52,878 bases of DNA. It comes from a virus. Positions 24,133-32,832 of the stretch are shown here, in pieces. The stretch lies in the IMG/VR virus record IMGVR_UViG_3300042099_000057, positions 1 through 52,878 of that record; one strand, 5' to 3'. How positions within the stretch are numbered: the stretch's first letter is position 1; each line of letters starts with the position of its first letter. The position numbers and the translations under genes were made by a program. The notes beneath the pieces were generated by a model. The model was not told the DNA's origin and did not search any database. It worked only from the letters and a program-made list of their open reading frames with translations.

Positions 24133-24657
24133 ATGCCACGCAAACATGGAGTCTTTCTTGGGCGTTTTCAGCCCTTTCACACCGGTCATCAATCTATCAT
24201 TGATCACATTATCGCAGACGGGTTAGAGCCTGTAATATTAGCTGGATCAGCGCAAGAATCATGCAATGTAAAGAACCCTTACTCGGTAGAGGATCGTACA
24301 TCTATGATTAACCTTGTATATCCAAACATCAAAGTAATTTCTATAGAAGACAGAAACTGCTGGGATGAATGGTATTCATTACTGAAGTCAACACTACAAG
24401 AACAAATAAGTGAAGACTTGGACGAAATAACAATCTATCTGCACGAAAAGTTGGAAGACCTACAAAACTTCACTTTTAGGGGTGTAGATTATCTTGATGA
24501 GTCATATTGTAAGATGTACGAAATCGACGGCTTACACACAACTAGTTTACCTATATCTGATATACCGATTAGAGCGAAGTTAATTAGAGAAGACCTAGAA
24601 GCTAACAAACACTATTTACACCCAAGTGTGTATAATTATATAAAGGATAACAAATGA
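24133..24657 (+). CDS. NMN adenylyltransferase (NadM/NadR-type)
   Basis: Joins NMN and ATP to make NAD+. Residues 5-20 carry the nucleotidyltransferase signature G-R-F-Q-P-F-H-T-G-H; N-P-Y-S-V-E-D-R-T-S-M-I follows near 50, and the C-terminal I-S-D-I-P-I-R corresponds to the I-S-x-T-x-I-R site with the Thr changed. Length (174) suits the archaeal/NadM type. Its end overlaps the nicotinamide phosphoribosyltransferase start by 4 bases, so the two steps from nicotinamide to NAD+ are made together. Confidence 0.85.
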   Translation: MPRKHGVFLGRFQPFHTGHQSIIDHIIADGLEPVILAGSAQESCNVKNPYSVEDRTSMINLVYPNIKVISIEDRNCWDEWYSLLKSTLQEQISEDLDEITIYLHEKLEDLQNFTFRGVDYLDESYCKMYEIDGLHTTSLPISDIPIRAKLIREDLEANKHYLHPSVYNYIKDNK

Positions 24658-26099
24658 AAAACAACATCTTAAACCTAGCCGATAGCTACAAATACTCCCA
24701 TGCTAACCAATACCCAGCTAATACAGTATCTATGTATGACTACATGGAATCTAGAGGTGGTGTATACCCAGCAACAGTATTTGTAGGACTTCAATACTAT
24801 ATTAAACAGTATTTAATGAGTATACCTACGCAAGAAGAAGTAGATAAAACTAGGGACAGGTGTCAAGCGCACGGTGTGCCATTTGATTATGACGGTTGGT
24901 CTTATATCGTGCAATTAGGTTACTTACCTATTAAGATCAAAGCAGTTGATGAGGGATCGCTAGTCCTAACTAAACATGTACTTATGACTATTGAATCTAC
25001 AGACCCTAAAGTACCATGGATAGCAGGCTTTACTGAAACGATACTTATGAAATTATGGTATCCAACTACGATAGCCACTAAATCTTACTATGCTAAACAA
25101 ATGTTAGAAAAATACGGTTCACCTGAATGGGCACAATTTGCATATCACAATTTTGGAGACAGAGGTTCTAGTTCTGTTGAAGCTGCAGCTATCGGCGGAT
25201 TTGCACACTCTACACAATTTATGGGAACTGATAACTTCAACTCATTAGACTTCTGTGAAGAATTTTACGGAGCAGGCATCGCTGAGTCATATTCAGTATT
25301 TGCTACTGAGCACAGCTCAACTACTTCATATGGTAGAGATAATGAAGAACAATTTGTATATGATCAATTATTAACTAACCCAGATGCGCCTATTATGTCA
25401 TTCGTGGCAGATAGCTATGACGTATATGCATTCACTGAATTCTGTACCCATCCAGACTCTAGGATTAGAAAACTAATCGAATCTAGACCAAATCAGAAAT
25501 TCGTCTTAAGACCTGATAGTGGTCATCCTATTAATGTCATCAAGCAAATGTTAGCTATAATGGTCAACAATGATTGTTTTGATACAGATATAGAAGGCAA
25601 AGCACTTTCAACAAACTTTGGTATTTTATGGGGTGATGGTATTACACCGCACACTATAGAAACTATTCTTAAAACATTTACTACTTATGAAACAATTCCA
25701 GCACCAGATCAAACATCAACACAACCTTTTGCTGCTGAAAACTTTGTATTTGGCTCAGGTGGTGATTTAATGCAGAATGTTAATAGAGATACTCAAAAGT
25801 TTGCTATTAAATGTAGTTCTATTACTAGACGGTATGATGACCCAATCTGTAAAGATGGTCAATCAGGATACATTTATGAAGACATAGACGTCTACAAAGA
25901 CCCAATCACGGACCATGGTAAAGCATCCAAGAAAGGTAAAGTAACTACTTGGTTCGATACTGAAACTAAGGAATACATCGCTGGAATTGTTGGTAAGCAA
26001 CCAAATATGCATTGCGTAGAGGCACTGAGTGTAGTGTTTGAGAATGGTAAACTGCTTAAAGAAACAACATTAGCTGAAATCAGAAACTGGGGTAACTAA
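24654..26099 (+). CDS. nadV: nicotinamide phosphoribosyltransferase
   Basis: Converts nicotinamide and PRPP to NMN, the first step of NAD+ salvage. The protein opens with the family signature D-S-Y-K-Y-S-H-x-x-Q-Y-P at 10-21 and carries the V-L-R-P-D-S-G phosphate site near 280 and L-W-G-D-G-I near 325. At 481 residues it is full length. It is coupled to the NMN adenylyltransferase, and the Nudix gene follows one gene later. Phages with this pair can rebuild NAD+ when host defence enzymes destroy it. Confidence 0.92.
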   Translation: MKNNILNLADSYKYSHANQYPANTVSMYDYMESRGGVYPATVFVGLQYYIKQYLMSIPTQEEVDKTRDRCQAHGVPFDYDGWSYIVQLGYLPIKIKAVDEGSLVLTKHVLMTIESTDPKVPWIAGFTETILMKLWYPTTIATKSYYAKQMLEKYGSPEWAQFAYHNFGDRGSSSVEAAAIGGFAHSTQFMGTDNFNSLDFCEEFYGAGIAESYSVFATEHSSTTSYGRDNEEQFVYDQLLTNPDAPIMSFVADSYDVYAFTEFCTHPDSRIRKLIESRPNQKFVLRPDSGHPINVIKQMLAIMVNNDCFDTDIEGKALSTNFGILWGDGITPHTIETILKTFTTYETIPAPDQTSTQPFAAENFVFGSGGDLMQNVNRDTQKFAIKCSSITRRYDDPICKDGQSGYIYEDIDVYKDPITDHGKASKKGKVTTWFDTETKEYIAGIVGKQPNMHCVEALSVVFENGKLLKETTLAEIRNWGN

Positions 26100-26440
26100 T
26101 GCCAATATCTAAAGAATTATTAAGTGAAGTATTAGGCTGTAAACTTGATATTGACGAACAGCTTCAGCCTAATGAGATTGAATATATTGAAAAAGTAGGA
26201 AGTAGGCTATATTATAGGTATATCAACATCTACGAACTAGCTAACAAATGTAAAGAATGGGCTTATACTAAGAATTACTTTTTGTTTTCAGGGCATGGTG
26301 CAATATCCGCGTCATGTGAAGTAAATCATCGCACAGCTTCACCTGGTAAAATAAACCCACAAGAAATAGTTTTAGCAGATACAGAATCAGAAGCAGTATT
26401 CGAAGCATGTCAATGGATATTAGAGAATAAGGAGAATTAA
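26099..26440 (+). CDS. hypothetical protein in the NAD+ salvage cassette
   Basis: 113 residues; the centre (I-N-I-Y-E-L-A-N-K-C-K-E-W-A-Y) and S-G-H-G-A-I-S are distinctive but I know no function for them. It starts on the one-base overlap with nadV and is followed directly by the Nudix gene, so a role in NAD+ metabolism is possible from context only. Confidence 0.55.
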   Translation: MPISKELLSEVLGCKLDIDEQLQPNEIEYIEKVGSRLYYRYINIYELANKCKEWAYTKNYFLFSGHGAISASCEVNHRTASPGKINPQEIVLADTESEAVFEACQWILENKEN

Positions 26441-27043
26441 ATGAAACCAGTTTTCATACACAAGCAAAAACCGTTAGTTGAACCTAAGTTCTTGACTAAA
26501 GACGCTCAGCTAGTTACTTACACTAGAGGTGACAAACTAGGCAAGCAGCACCAATGGGAAGTCGGGACAGGACATGACACTGTTCACATCTTAGTTAATA
26601 ATATCGATCATAATGAATTATTACTAGTTAAGCAAATTCGTATTCCTGTTCTGATCAATCAATCAGACCACTCAGGAGAAGTAATTGAATGTTGTGCAGG
26701 CCTTGTAGACAAGTACAGTTCTTGTACAGATGACTACAGAATACCGAAAACGGCTATCGAAGAAATGCATGAGGAACTAGGTTACCTAGTACCAATTAAA
26801 CGATTAGTGCCTATCACTACTACACTTAATGCTGTGGGTACCAAAGGTAGCAAATCACACCATTTCTACTGTGAAGTAGCTGATACTGATTATATAGGTC
26901 AGAAACTATCACCTGATGAAGATATCGAAGCGTATTCACTTGACTACATTGACGTATTTCCATTCCTGAATGAAGTAACTAATACTGACAGTACAACTCG
27001 TATGCTGCTGCAGTGGTGGCTACTTAACAAAATCAAAGAATAG
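26441..27043 (+). CDS. Nudix hydrolase, ADP-ribose pyrophosphatase-like
   Basis: Residues 87-113 form a Nudix box, G-L-V ... A-I-E-E-M-H-E-E-L-G-Y, with the metal-binding Glu residues kept and the usual Arg changed to Glu. Strands V-I-E-C-C-A-G and the insert before the box resemble ADP-ribose pyrophosphatases, which split ADP-ribose to AMP and ribose phosphate. That would recycle the product of NAD+ cleavage toward PRPP. It closes the salvage cassette and is followed by an inverted repeat. Confidence 0.75.
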   Translation: MKPVFIHKQKPLVEPKFLTKDAQLVTYTRGDKLGKQHQWEVGTGHDTVHILVNNIDHNELLLVKQIRIPVLINQSDHSGEVIECCAGLVDKYSSCTDDYRIPKTAIEEMHEELGYLVPIKRLVPITTTLNAVGTKGSKSHHFYCEVADTDYIGQKLSPDEDIEAYSLDYIDVFPFLNEVTNTDSTTRMLLQWWLLNKIKE

Positions 27044-27061
27044 AGGCTTTAATTAGCTTCT

Positions 27062-27187
27062 GTTGTAATAATTAAGCCTATCAAAAATCTAGAACCATCT
27101 GCATAGTACGCAGTTTAAAATAGTATGTTTGATTTATTTTTTTTTAACACGGAATTTATAGAGCCATGTAGGCTTAATTATTACAAC
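27062..27187 (+). repeat. perfect 19-bp inverted repeat around an 88-bp spacer
   Basis: GTTGTAATAATTAAGCCTA at 27062-27080 recurs as its exact reverse complement at 27169-27187. The spacer holds an AT-rich run (near 27131-27160) similar to the candidate promoters at 9078 and 19902. It may act as a large hairpin, a paired operator or a remnant of a small mobile element. No gene is present here. Confidence 0.7.
27131..27160 (+). promoter_or_regulatory. candidate promoter inside the inverted repeat
   Basis: ATTTATTTTTTTTTAACAC followed by GGAATTTATA resembles the strings at 9078 and 19902 (ATTATTT, T-rich, TTAAC, then GGAA and TTTAT). It lies about 45 bases before the next gene start. Confidence 0.35.
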
Positions 27188-27204
27188 CAACCAAGGATAC
27201 AACA

Positions 27205-27582
27205 ATGACACACCATGAGCAAAAAATTACCCAAATAGTAATAAAAAGGTATAACTTAAATGAAACTCTGTTGGCTGCACAGAAAGTAACTTACAAGCAA
27301 ATATATGAATTAGATAAGCTGTATGAAGAACTAGGTATATTACTAGAGTCAAATCCTACTACTACAAAATCTCACCGTACTGTAGTGGAAAATATCACAG
27401 AGCTTGAGTTTAAACTGCAAGATAATTGGAATTTTCCAAGAAATATAGCATTTCATACGTACACTATGGAGCTAAACGGTTGCCTTTGTCCAAAAATGGA
27501 TAACGCAGAACGTGTAGGATTTACTGAAACCAGAATAATAACAGAATCATGCCCATGGCACGGAGGATACAACAATGAATGA
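27205..27582 (+). CDS. hypothetical protein (125 aa)
   Basis: N-terminal 80 residues helical; the C terminus has C-L-C ... C-P-W-H-G, a possible small metal site. Site CAAGGATACAAC precedes the start. It overlaps the next gene by 8 bases. No family recognised. Confidence 0.5.
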   Translation: MTHHEQKITQIVIKRYNLNETLLAAQKVTYKQIYELDKLYEELGILLESNPTTTKSHRTVVENITELEFKLQDNWNFPRNIAFHTYTMELNGCLCPKMDNAERVGFTETRIITESCPWHGGYNNE

Positions 27583-27877
27583 AGGAACTAGAATTGGGAA
27601 CATTAGTTTTCGTACAACACGCGCAATTGGACCAAACCAGGTAGAGTATTGTGAATTAGTTAAGTGGGAGCCTAATCAGTCTACTGAGGGCGAGTACTGT
27701 TATACACTAGCAAAATGGGACATAGGTAGCGAAGACTACTACTTATCTTTTTGTGGTAACAGGCCTTTTGACTTGGATAGCGCAGAACAGCTAGTTTTTT
27801 GGCAATTAGCTAATTACGGTCAAAAACTAATGGACGCTGCATTCGTTTTAGCAGGTTTTGCAGAGGATAACTCATGA
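27575..27877 (+). CDS. hypothetical protein (100 aa)
   Basis: Beta-rich with several Trp and Tyr; no motif recognised. The start lies inside the end of the preceding gene behind GGAGGATAC, and the stop overlaps the next small gene. Confidence 0.5.
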   Translation: MNEGTRIGNISFRTTRAIGPNQVEYCELVKWEPNQSTEGEYCYTLAKWDIGSEDYYLSFCGNRPFDLDSAEQLVFWQLANYGQKLMDAAFVLAGFAEDNS

Positions 27878-28017
27878 ATACAATATATGGAATTCACGGC
27901 AAGTTCATATGGCACGTAAGTTATTGGATGTATTATCCAGATAACTACTTCGATACACCAGTAGCAGTAACTGACTGGAAACAAGCAATCAAACTATTTT
28001 TTACAGGAGCAGAATAA
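27874..28017 (+). CDS. hypothetical small protein (47 aa)
   Basis: Rich in Tyr and Trp (W-H-V-S-Y-W-M-Y-Y-P). It overlaps the previous gene by 4 bases and shares its last base with the next start, which supports it as real. No family recognised. Confidence 0.5.
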   Translation: MNTIYGIHGKFIWHVSYWMYYPDNYFDTPVAVTDWKQAIKLFFTGAE

Positions 28018-29126
28018 TGGCACAATTTGAAACAGTACAAGAACTAGCTAACTGGGTAGTAAATAACACTAACTCAAGTCAAATACAAGAATTTTACGAA
28101 TTTAATGATAATAACCAATCCTACCATAAAGAACACGTAGTCTCTGCAGAATTTGATAAATTACCGGATTTGGCTACTAAATTATTTGTTATGGGTGTGT
28201 ACGCAAGTAGCTCCCGAGTATGGCTAAATATCACACAGTCAGCCAAGACGCCAGTTTACGACTTAGCAGAAGACTATTGTAAGGAATTTATCACACATCC
28301 TCCAGGGGGATGGGGATTTTCCGGTAAACTTGAGGGTATAATAAAAGCTATTCCTGACGACAAACTTAAAGACTACGCAACAACCTCTGTACTTAAAAAA
28401 GAACGATCTAGGCGTAGAGAGCTAGAATTTAATGCTACTAAACCTAATCTCAAACTTGACATGTTTAGTTATACAGTTTTCGAAAACTTTCTTAAGTCGA
28501 AGAAGTATATTACAGGCGTAGATGCGGTTAACTACATGTCAGAAATATTACCATCAACGTATATAAATAATAACTACACTCAAGCAGAACTTGACATTAA
28601 AGTTAAATACATGAACCTAATTTGGAATAAGGCTAGGACAAAAACTAATCACCTTATTAGCACTATTAGGGATTGTAGATCAATAGACTGCACTAATCAA
28701 TCAGACTTACCTTTTAAATATATATGGTATGAAACTGCATTAGCGGATGTTGATGATAATAATGTATGCGATAACATAGCATTTTCAAATGACTTTTATA
28801 ACTCCGTAGCACGTAACCACAAATTACCGGTATCTACGTCTATACTAGCTGTGTATTCAACTGACTACATGTACGTTAGTGGTGTAACTAAACCTAGTAA
28901 ACTGGACGATAGAGAGGTTAACCTGCTAAGGGATAAGCTAGTAGTACTTAATTACCTTTTAAGTACTAACACAAATGGTAAATATTACTTAACTACCGCT
29001 AGAGATCAACTACTAGAAGTCTTTAACAGTGGTCTAGTATCAGATGAGTTACGTGACAAAATATCTACAGACAACGCGTTTTCTGCTTATGAAACAACAA
29101 TGAAACAACTAAACAAGGAACAATAA
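28017..29126 (+). CDS. hypothetical protein of the second AAA+ operon
   Basis: 369 residues, largely helical. It starts one base inside the previous gene and its stop overlaps the MoxR-type ATPase start, so the two are translated together. A substrate adaptor or chaperone client is a reasonable guess from context. No family recognised. Confidence 0.6.
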   Translation: MAQFETVQELANWVVNNTNSSQIQEFYEFNDNNQSYHKEHVVSAEFDKLPDLATKLFVMGVYASSSRVWLNITQSAKTPVYDLAEDYCKEFITHPPGGWGFSGKLEGIIKAIPDDKLKDYATTSVLKKERSRRRELEFNATKPNLKLDMFSYTVFENFLKSKKYITGVDAVNYMSEILPSTYINNNYTQAELDIKVKYMNLIWNKARTKTNHLISTIRDCRSIDCTNQSDLPFKYIWYETALADVDDNNVCDNIAFSNDFYNSVARNHKLPVSTSILAVYSTDYMYVSGVTKPSKLDDREVNLLRDKLVVLNYLLSTNTNGKYYLTTARDQLLEVFNSGLVSDELRDKISTDNAFSAYETTMKQLNKEQ

Positions 29127-30322
29127 TGAACCCATTAATTACAACAGTACTAAAAACAAATATCTCAGGTCAGCTTGCAGGAGCTGATATCGGTGGCGGA
29201 GTATGCCTAGTAGGACCTCCAGGAATCGGTAAAACACAATCTATGTACGCATTAGGTAAAGAACTTAATATGTCAGTTATTCATATCTCATTACCAGAGG
29301 CAACTATTGAATCCGCATCAGGGATTCCTACGTTCAAACCAGCGCCTAATATGGATAAGTATTCTACTGCAGGTGTAACTGATTCTCAATCAACTCAATG
29401 GTCTGTACCTGAACTTATAGCTAACTGTAATAACGCAGCAGAAACTGGTAATGGGGCAATTTTATTCCTTGACGATTTACATAAAATTCCTAAACCAGTT
29501 GAGCCTTACCTATATTCACTATTAGGTGAGCGTAAGCTAGGTAATTACAAATTATCGTCTAAAGTGGCCATCATGGGCGCAATGAATGATTCAGAAGAAG
29601 CAGGATTTGAAGGACTAGAAGCTCCTATCAAGAACAGGTTCTCTCTTATGAAGATTGATTTCGATTTCAATTACTGGTTTGATAATTTTGGTAACAGATT
29701 ACATCACTATGTAGCATCGTACTTAAAAGCTAATCAAGGTGACATAGTTGGTACAGAATCTACTGACTTAGAACAATTTGAATCTCCTAGGTCTTGGACG
29801 TACTTAGCTAACGAAATCGGATTACACTCTACAGAGTTTGTAAACGATAACATAGAAATGTTAGCTAGGATGAAAATATCTAACGACGTATCTAAAAAGC
29901 TGTATGAACATGTTACTTATATCAATAAGATTGACTTCGATAACGTAGTTAAATCACAAGCTATGCAATCAATCTCACAGCTTAAGGAAACTGATAAAGT
30001 ACTATGGGCTTATATAGTTAACTATATCCATACACCAACTGATGCGGCATATTTAATTGATTTAATTAACCACAATAGTAACGATGTAACAGCTCAGAAC
30101 TTTATCGGATACTTATCAGGGCAGATTTACATTAAATTTGTTATGTCATCTCAAGAGGGTATAGCTATTACAGCAGGACAACAAATCCTAATAGAGAAAT
30201 TCTTAGGTAATTACAATGAAGCTAATCACAAATTAACTAAGAAAGAGAAAGAGTTACTAGAAACTAAAGTATTAGCTAATCAGTCTAAATTACTGGACAC
30301 AGTAAGTGACTATATACATTAA
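29126..30322 (+). CDS. MoxR-type AAA+ ATPase
   Basis: Walker A G-P-P-G-I-G-K-T-Q at 30-38, Walker B I-L-F-L-D-D-L-H with Asp116/Asp117, sensor G-A-M-N-D near 150, then N-R-F as likely Arg finger. The length (398) is right for MoxR proteins, which act with VWA partners to assemble or activate complexes; the VWA protein follows 35 bases downstream. A second, larger ATPase of this class lies at 9109, so the phage carries two separate systems. Confidence 0.82.
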   Translation: MNPLITTVLKTNISGQLAGADIGGGVCLVGPPGIGKTQSMYALGKELNMSVIHISLPEATIESASGIPTFKPAPNMDKYSTAGVTDSQSTQWSVPELIANCNNAAETGNGAILFLDDLHKIPKPVEPYLYSLLGERKLGNYKLSSKVAIMGAMNDSEEAGFEGLEAPIKNRFSLMKIDFDFNYWFDNFGNRLHHYVASYLKANQGDIVGTESTDLEQFESPRSWTYLANEIGLHSTEFVNDNIEMLARMKISNDVSKKLYEHVTYINKIDFDNVVKSQAMQSISQLKETDKVLWAYIVNYIHTPTDAAYLIDLINHNSNDVTAQNFIGYLSGQIYIKFVMSSQEGIAITAGQQILIEKFLGNYNEANHKLTKKEKELLETKVLANQSKLLDTVSDYIH

Positions 30323-30325
30323 TTA

Positions 30326-30334
30326 TGGTATAAT
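30326..30334 (+). promoter_or_regulatory. candidate promoter before the VWA gene
   Basis: TGGTATAAT is an extended -10 element (TG, one base, TATAAT) lying 24 bases before the ATG. No good -35 is seen, which an extended -10 can do without. It would let the VWA protein be made apart from the ATPase. Confidence 0.45.
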
Positions 30335-30357
30335 ACCGTATAAATAAAGGATACACA

Positions 30358-31794
30358 ATGAAATACGAAAAATTTATTAAACAAGCCGAAGAGACAATCT
30401 TTAAAGACATTATGAAGAACATTAATATTCTTATGCAACAAGAGAAAACATCATTCCTATCGACGGGTATGATACTTAAGTTAGGTGTAAATATTTCAGC
30501 AGTACAGGATGATAATACTACTGTCACTAAAACACTATCAATAGAAGACTTAGATAATCAATTCATTTCATACATAAATCCAGATAACCCTTCAACAGTT
30601 GAGTTTAAGTTTGTGTATAAAGACGAAAAACACCTTAAGCACCTACTTAGAATCATAGAGAAGAAACCTTTACTGTTCTCATACCACTACCTAAGAAACA
30701 TGCATAGCATTATACTTAAGCATGGTACACTAGCTCATACTCAGTCATTAGCTAGGGTTATTGGCGATAAGCAAGATATCCATATGCTAGTAGAAATTGC
30801 TAACGACCAGGTAATAAGACAAAAAATGCGTGCTATACTAAATGTCTTAGCCCCAGCTACTAAAGCTATTAATGAACTTAAAAGTCTTTACCCAGCACCA
30901 TCATCAGACCTAAGTGCGGAAGATATTATCAAAGAAATAGCTTTTTCTGCTCCAACTCTGAAAGTAACTAGTATCAAAAAGTACTTAAAGAAAGTAAATA
31001 TTAACGGTAAACACTACACTATACCTGAAAAAGTATCTCACGGCTGTAATCCAGACCTCGGTGAATATGGATATCAAACAGGCCTAGGTAAAGTTGACGC
31101 TTCTATTACATCATTAGCTGATCAATTACATAACGATATCTCATCTAACTGTAAGGGTACTGGTGTAGGTGACCTATTTGCTGCTACATTTGACTCTGTT
31201 AAAGTAGACACATCATGGTTTAAGAAACTAGCTAAGTCTTTTCACAGAGTGGTTTATCATAGAACTAATGAGCATGAGGCTACTTGGGCAGGTTTAAACA
31301 ATACCTATAGGCATATCTATTCAGCACCTAAGCACAAGCACATAAAAAAGACTATTAAGCTAATCTTATCTATTGATAACTCTGGCTCAATGTCATATAG
31401 TGATTTACAGAAGTTATTAGGTCTATTTGAAAAACAGTCTAAAAGAATTAGCGAAATCATTGTATTACCACATACTTCAGCTGTACTGAAAGAATTCACA
31501 CTTCAAGCAGATGATAGTATTGCAGATGACCCGATGTTCAGAAAAGCAATCGGTACCAGACACGGAAATGGCGGTACATCTCATTTGGATGTATTCAAGC
31601 ACATAGCTAACCTAAAAGTAACTAATCCTACAGAATACCTATATATGTCGTTTTCTGATAACTATTCAGATATTGAAGATACATTCTATAAGTACCCAAT
31701 CATGGGTAAATTAACTTGCTACTGGGTATCACCATCCGATGGTAGACCGGTAGACACAACTAAAGTACCAGGAACTAATGTAGTTATCCCTTAG
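30358..31794 (+). CDS. VWA-domain protein, partner of the MoxR ATPase
   Basis: The C-terminal 150 residues are a von Willebrand A domain with the metal-ion site D-N-S-G-S-M-S near residue 340, G-G-T-S near 405 and a F-S-D-N strand near 435. The N-terminal 330 residues are helical and resemble proteins that pair a helical or metallopeptidase-like region with a VWA end, but no H-E-x-x-H is present. MoxR/VWA pairs commonly act as chaperones or insert metal. Ribosome site AAAGGATACAC. Confidence 0.75.
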   Translation: MKYEKFIKQAEETIFKDIMKNINILMQQEKTSFLSTGMILKLGVNISAVQDDNTTVTKTLSIEDLDNQFISYINPDNPSTVEFKFVYKDEKHLKHLLRIIEKKPLLFSYHYLRNMHSIILKHGTLAHTQSLARVIGDKQDIHMLVEIANDQVIRQKMRAILNVLAPATKAINELKSLYPAPSSDLSAEDIIKEIAFSAPTLKVTSIKKYLKKVNINGKHYTIPEKVSHGCNPDLGEYGYQTGLGKVDASITSLADQLHNDISSNCKGTGVGDLFAATFDSVKVDTSWFKKLAKSFHRVVYHRTNEHEATWAGLNNTYRHIYSAPKHKHIKKTIKLILSIDNSGSMSYSDLQKLLGLFEKQSKRISEIIVLPHTSAVLKEFTLQADDSIADDPMFRKAIGTRHGNGGTSHLDVFKHIANLKVTNPTEYLYMSFSDNYSDIEDTFYKYPIMGKLTCYWVSPSDGRPVDTTKVPGTNVVIP

Positions 31795-31807
31795 CGATAA
31801 CTGCCTT

Positions 31808-31829
31808 CTCCTGGGCAATTAAACAGGAG
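31808..31829 (+). promoter_or_regulatory. stem-loop covering a ribosome binding site
   Basis: CTCCTG pairs with CAGGAG around a ten-base loop; the CAGGAG is the ribosome site of the gene starting at 31836. Folding would hide it, so translation of that gene may depend on readthrough by ribosomes from upstream or on a factor that opens the stem. Confidence 0.5.
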
Positions 31830-31835
31830 CATTAA

Positions 31836-32138
31836 ATGACTACACTAACTAACTCAGAGTTAACTAAACTCAATCAACTAACTAGTATTTCCGTAGAACG
31901 ATTAGATACCGCAGGGAATCAAATTATTCTTAGAGATACTGCAAATAATCTACAAGTATTCTTTTCATACAACACTAAGATAGCTGCTAAAATAAACAAT
32001 AAAGTAATTATCTACCCAGCATACGACTACTCAAGAACGACTGGAAAATACAGAAATATATTCTTAGATGAAGTGAAAGCGGACACAGAGAAGAAATTAA
32101 AACTAGGTACATACCTATACATAGAAAAGGGCAAATAA
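31836..32138 (+). CDS. hypothetical protein (100 aa)
   Basis: Beta-rich small protein with N-terminal helix. Its ribosome site lies in a stem-loop. Its stop overlaps the next start by one base. No family recognised. Confidence 0.5.
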   Translation: MTTLTNSELTKLNQLTSISVERLDTAGNQIILRDTANNLQVFFSYNTKIAAKINNKVIIYPAYDYSRTTGKYRNIFLDEVKADTEKKLKLGTYLYIEKGK

Positions 32139-32830
32139 TGAATGACTTTGATTTTATACTTAAGTACAACAAAATAAAAGAAGCGCAATACGTTAAAGAC
32201 TACGAATCAGCCGTTAGGCAAAACACCTTACACGGGATTGATAGTAGCTCACCAACAAGAGAACTTGAACATACTTTCATGTTAGCTACATATGCTTATG
32301 AACGTCTTAGAGAGAAGTCTTCAAAAGAATTACCAGACTTTATAGAGTACTCATTACGTAACCAGGCTACAGAACTTATGCTACGGTACTTCAAACATCA
32401 ATCACCAGATTTACCAACTTACGAACGGATGATGGAAGTATTCCAACACACTACGCATGTTGAAATGCCAGGCAATTCTGGTGATATTATAACTAATTTT
32501 TCTACCGTAACAGAGGATAACCCTACTAATTTTACTGTTAATTGGAGAATGTATACAGACTCATTATATAGCTATTTAACTGGACCTTTACCTACCTCGG
32601 GTAGACATTATGCTAACAGGGGTAACGGTAATGAGTATCTAACTAAAATTATACAACTACAAAACATAGTTAACCATTTGCCAAACAAGAGTATTAAGTA
32701 CAAACATATTAATGAATACATGGATGAGTTATACACTAAGTTACCAGAAGTCGATGATAAACTAGTTGAACTTGACTACTACAGCAATTGTCTATTAACA
32801 GTATCAAACCAAATTAAAGCTAGGATCTAA
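32138..32830 (+). CDS. hypothetical protein (230 aa)
   Basis: Helical protein with many charged residues; no motif recognised. It is coupled to the gene above by the TAATG overlap. Confidence 0.55.
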   Translation: MNDFDFILKYNKIKEAQYVKDYESAVRQNTLHGIDSSSPTRELEHTFMLATYAYERLREKSSKELPDFIEYSLRNQATELMLRYFKHQSPDLPTYERMMEVFQHTTHVEMPGNSGDIITNFSTVTEDNPTNFTVNWRMYTDSLYSYLTGPLPTSGRHYANRGNGNEYLTKIIQLQNIVNHLPNKSIKYKHINEYMDELYTKLPEVDDKLVELDYYSNCLLTVSNQIKARI

Positions 32831-32832
32831 CT

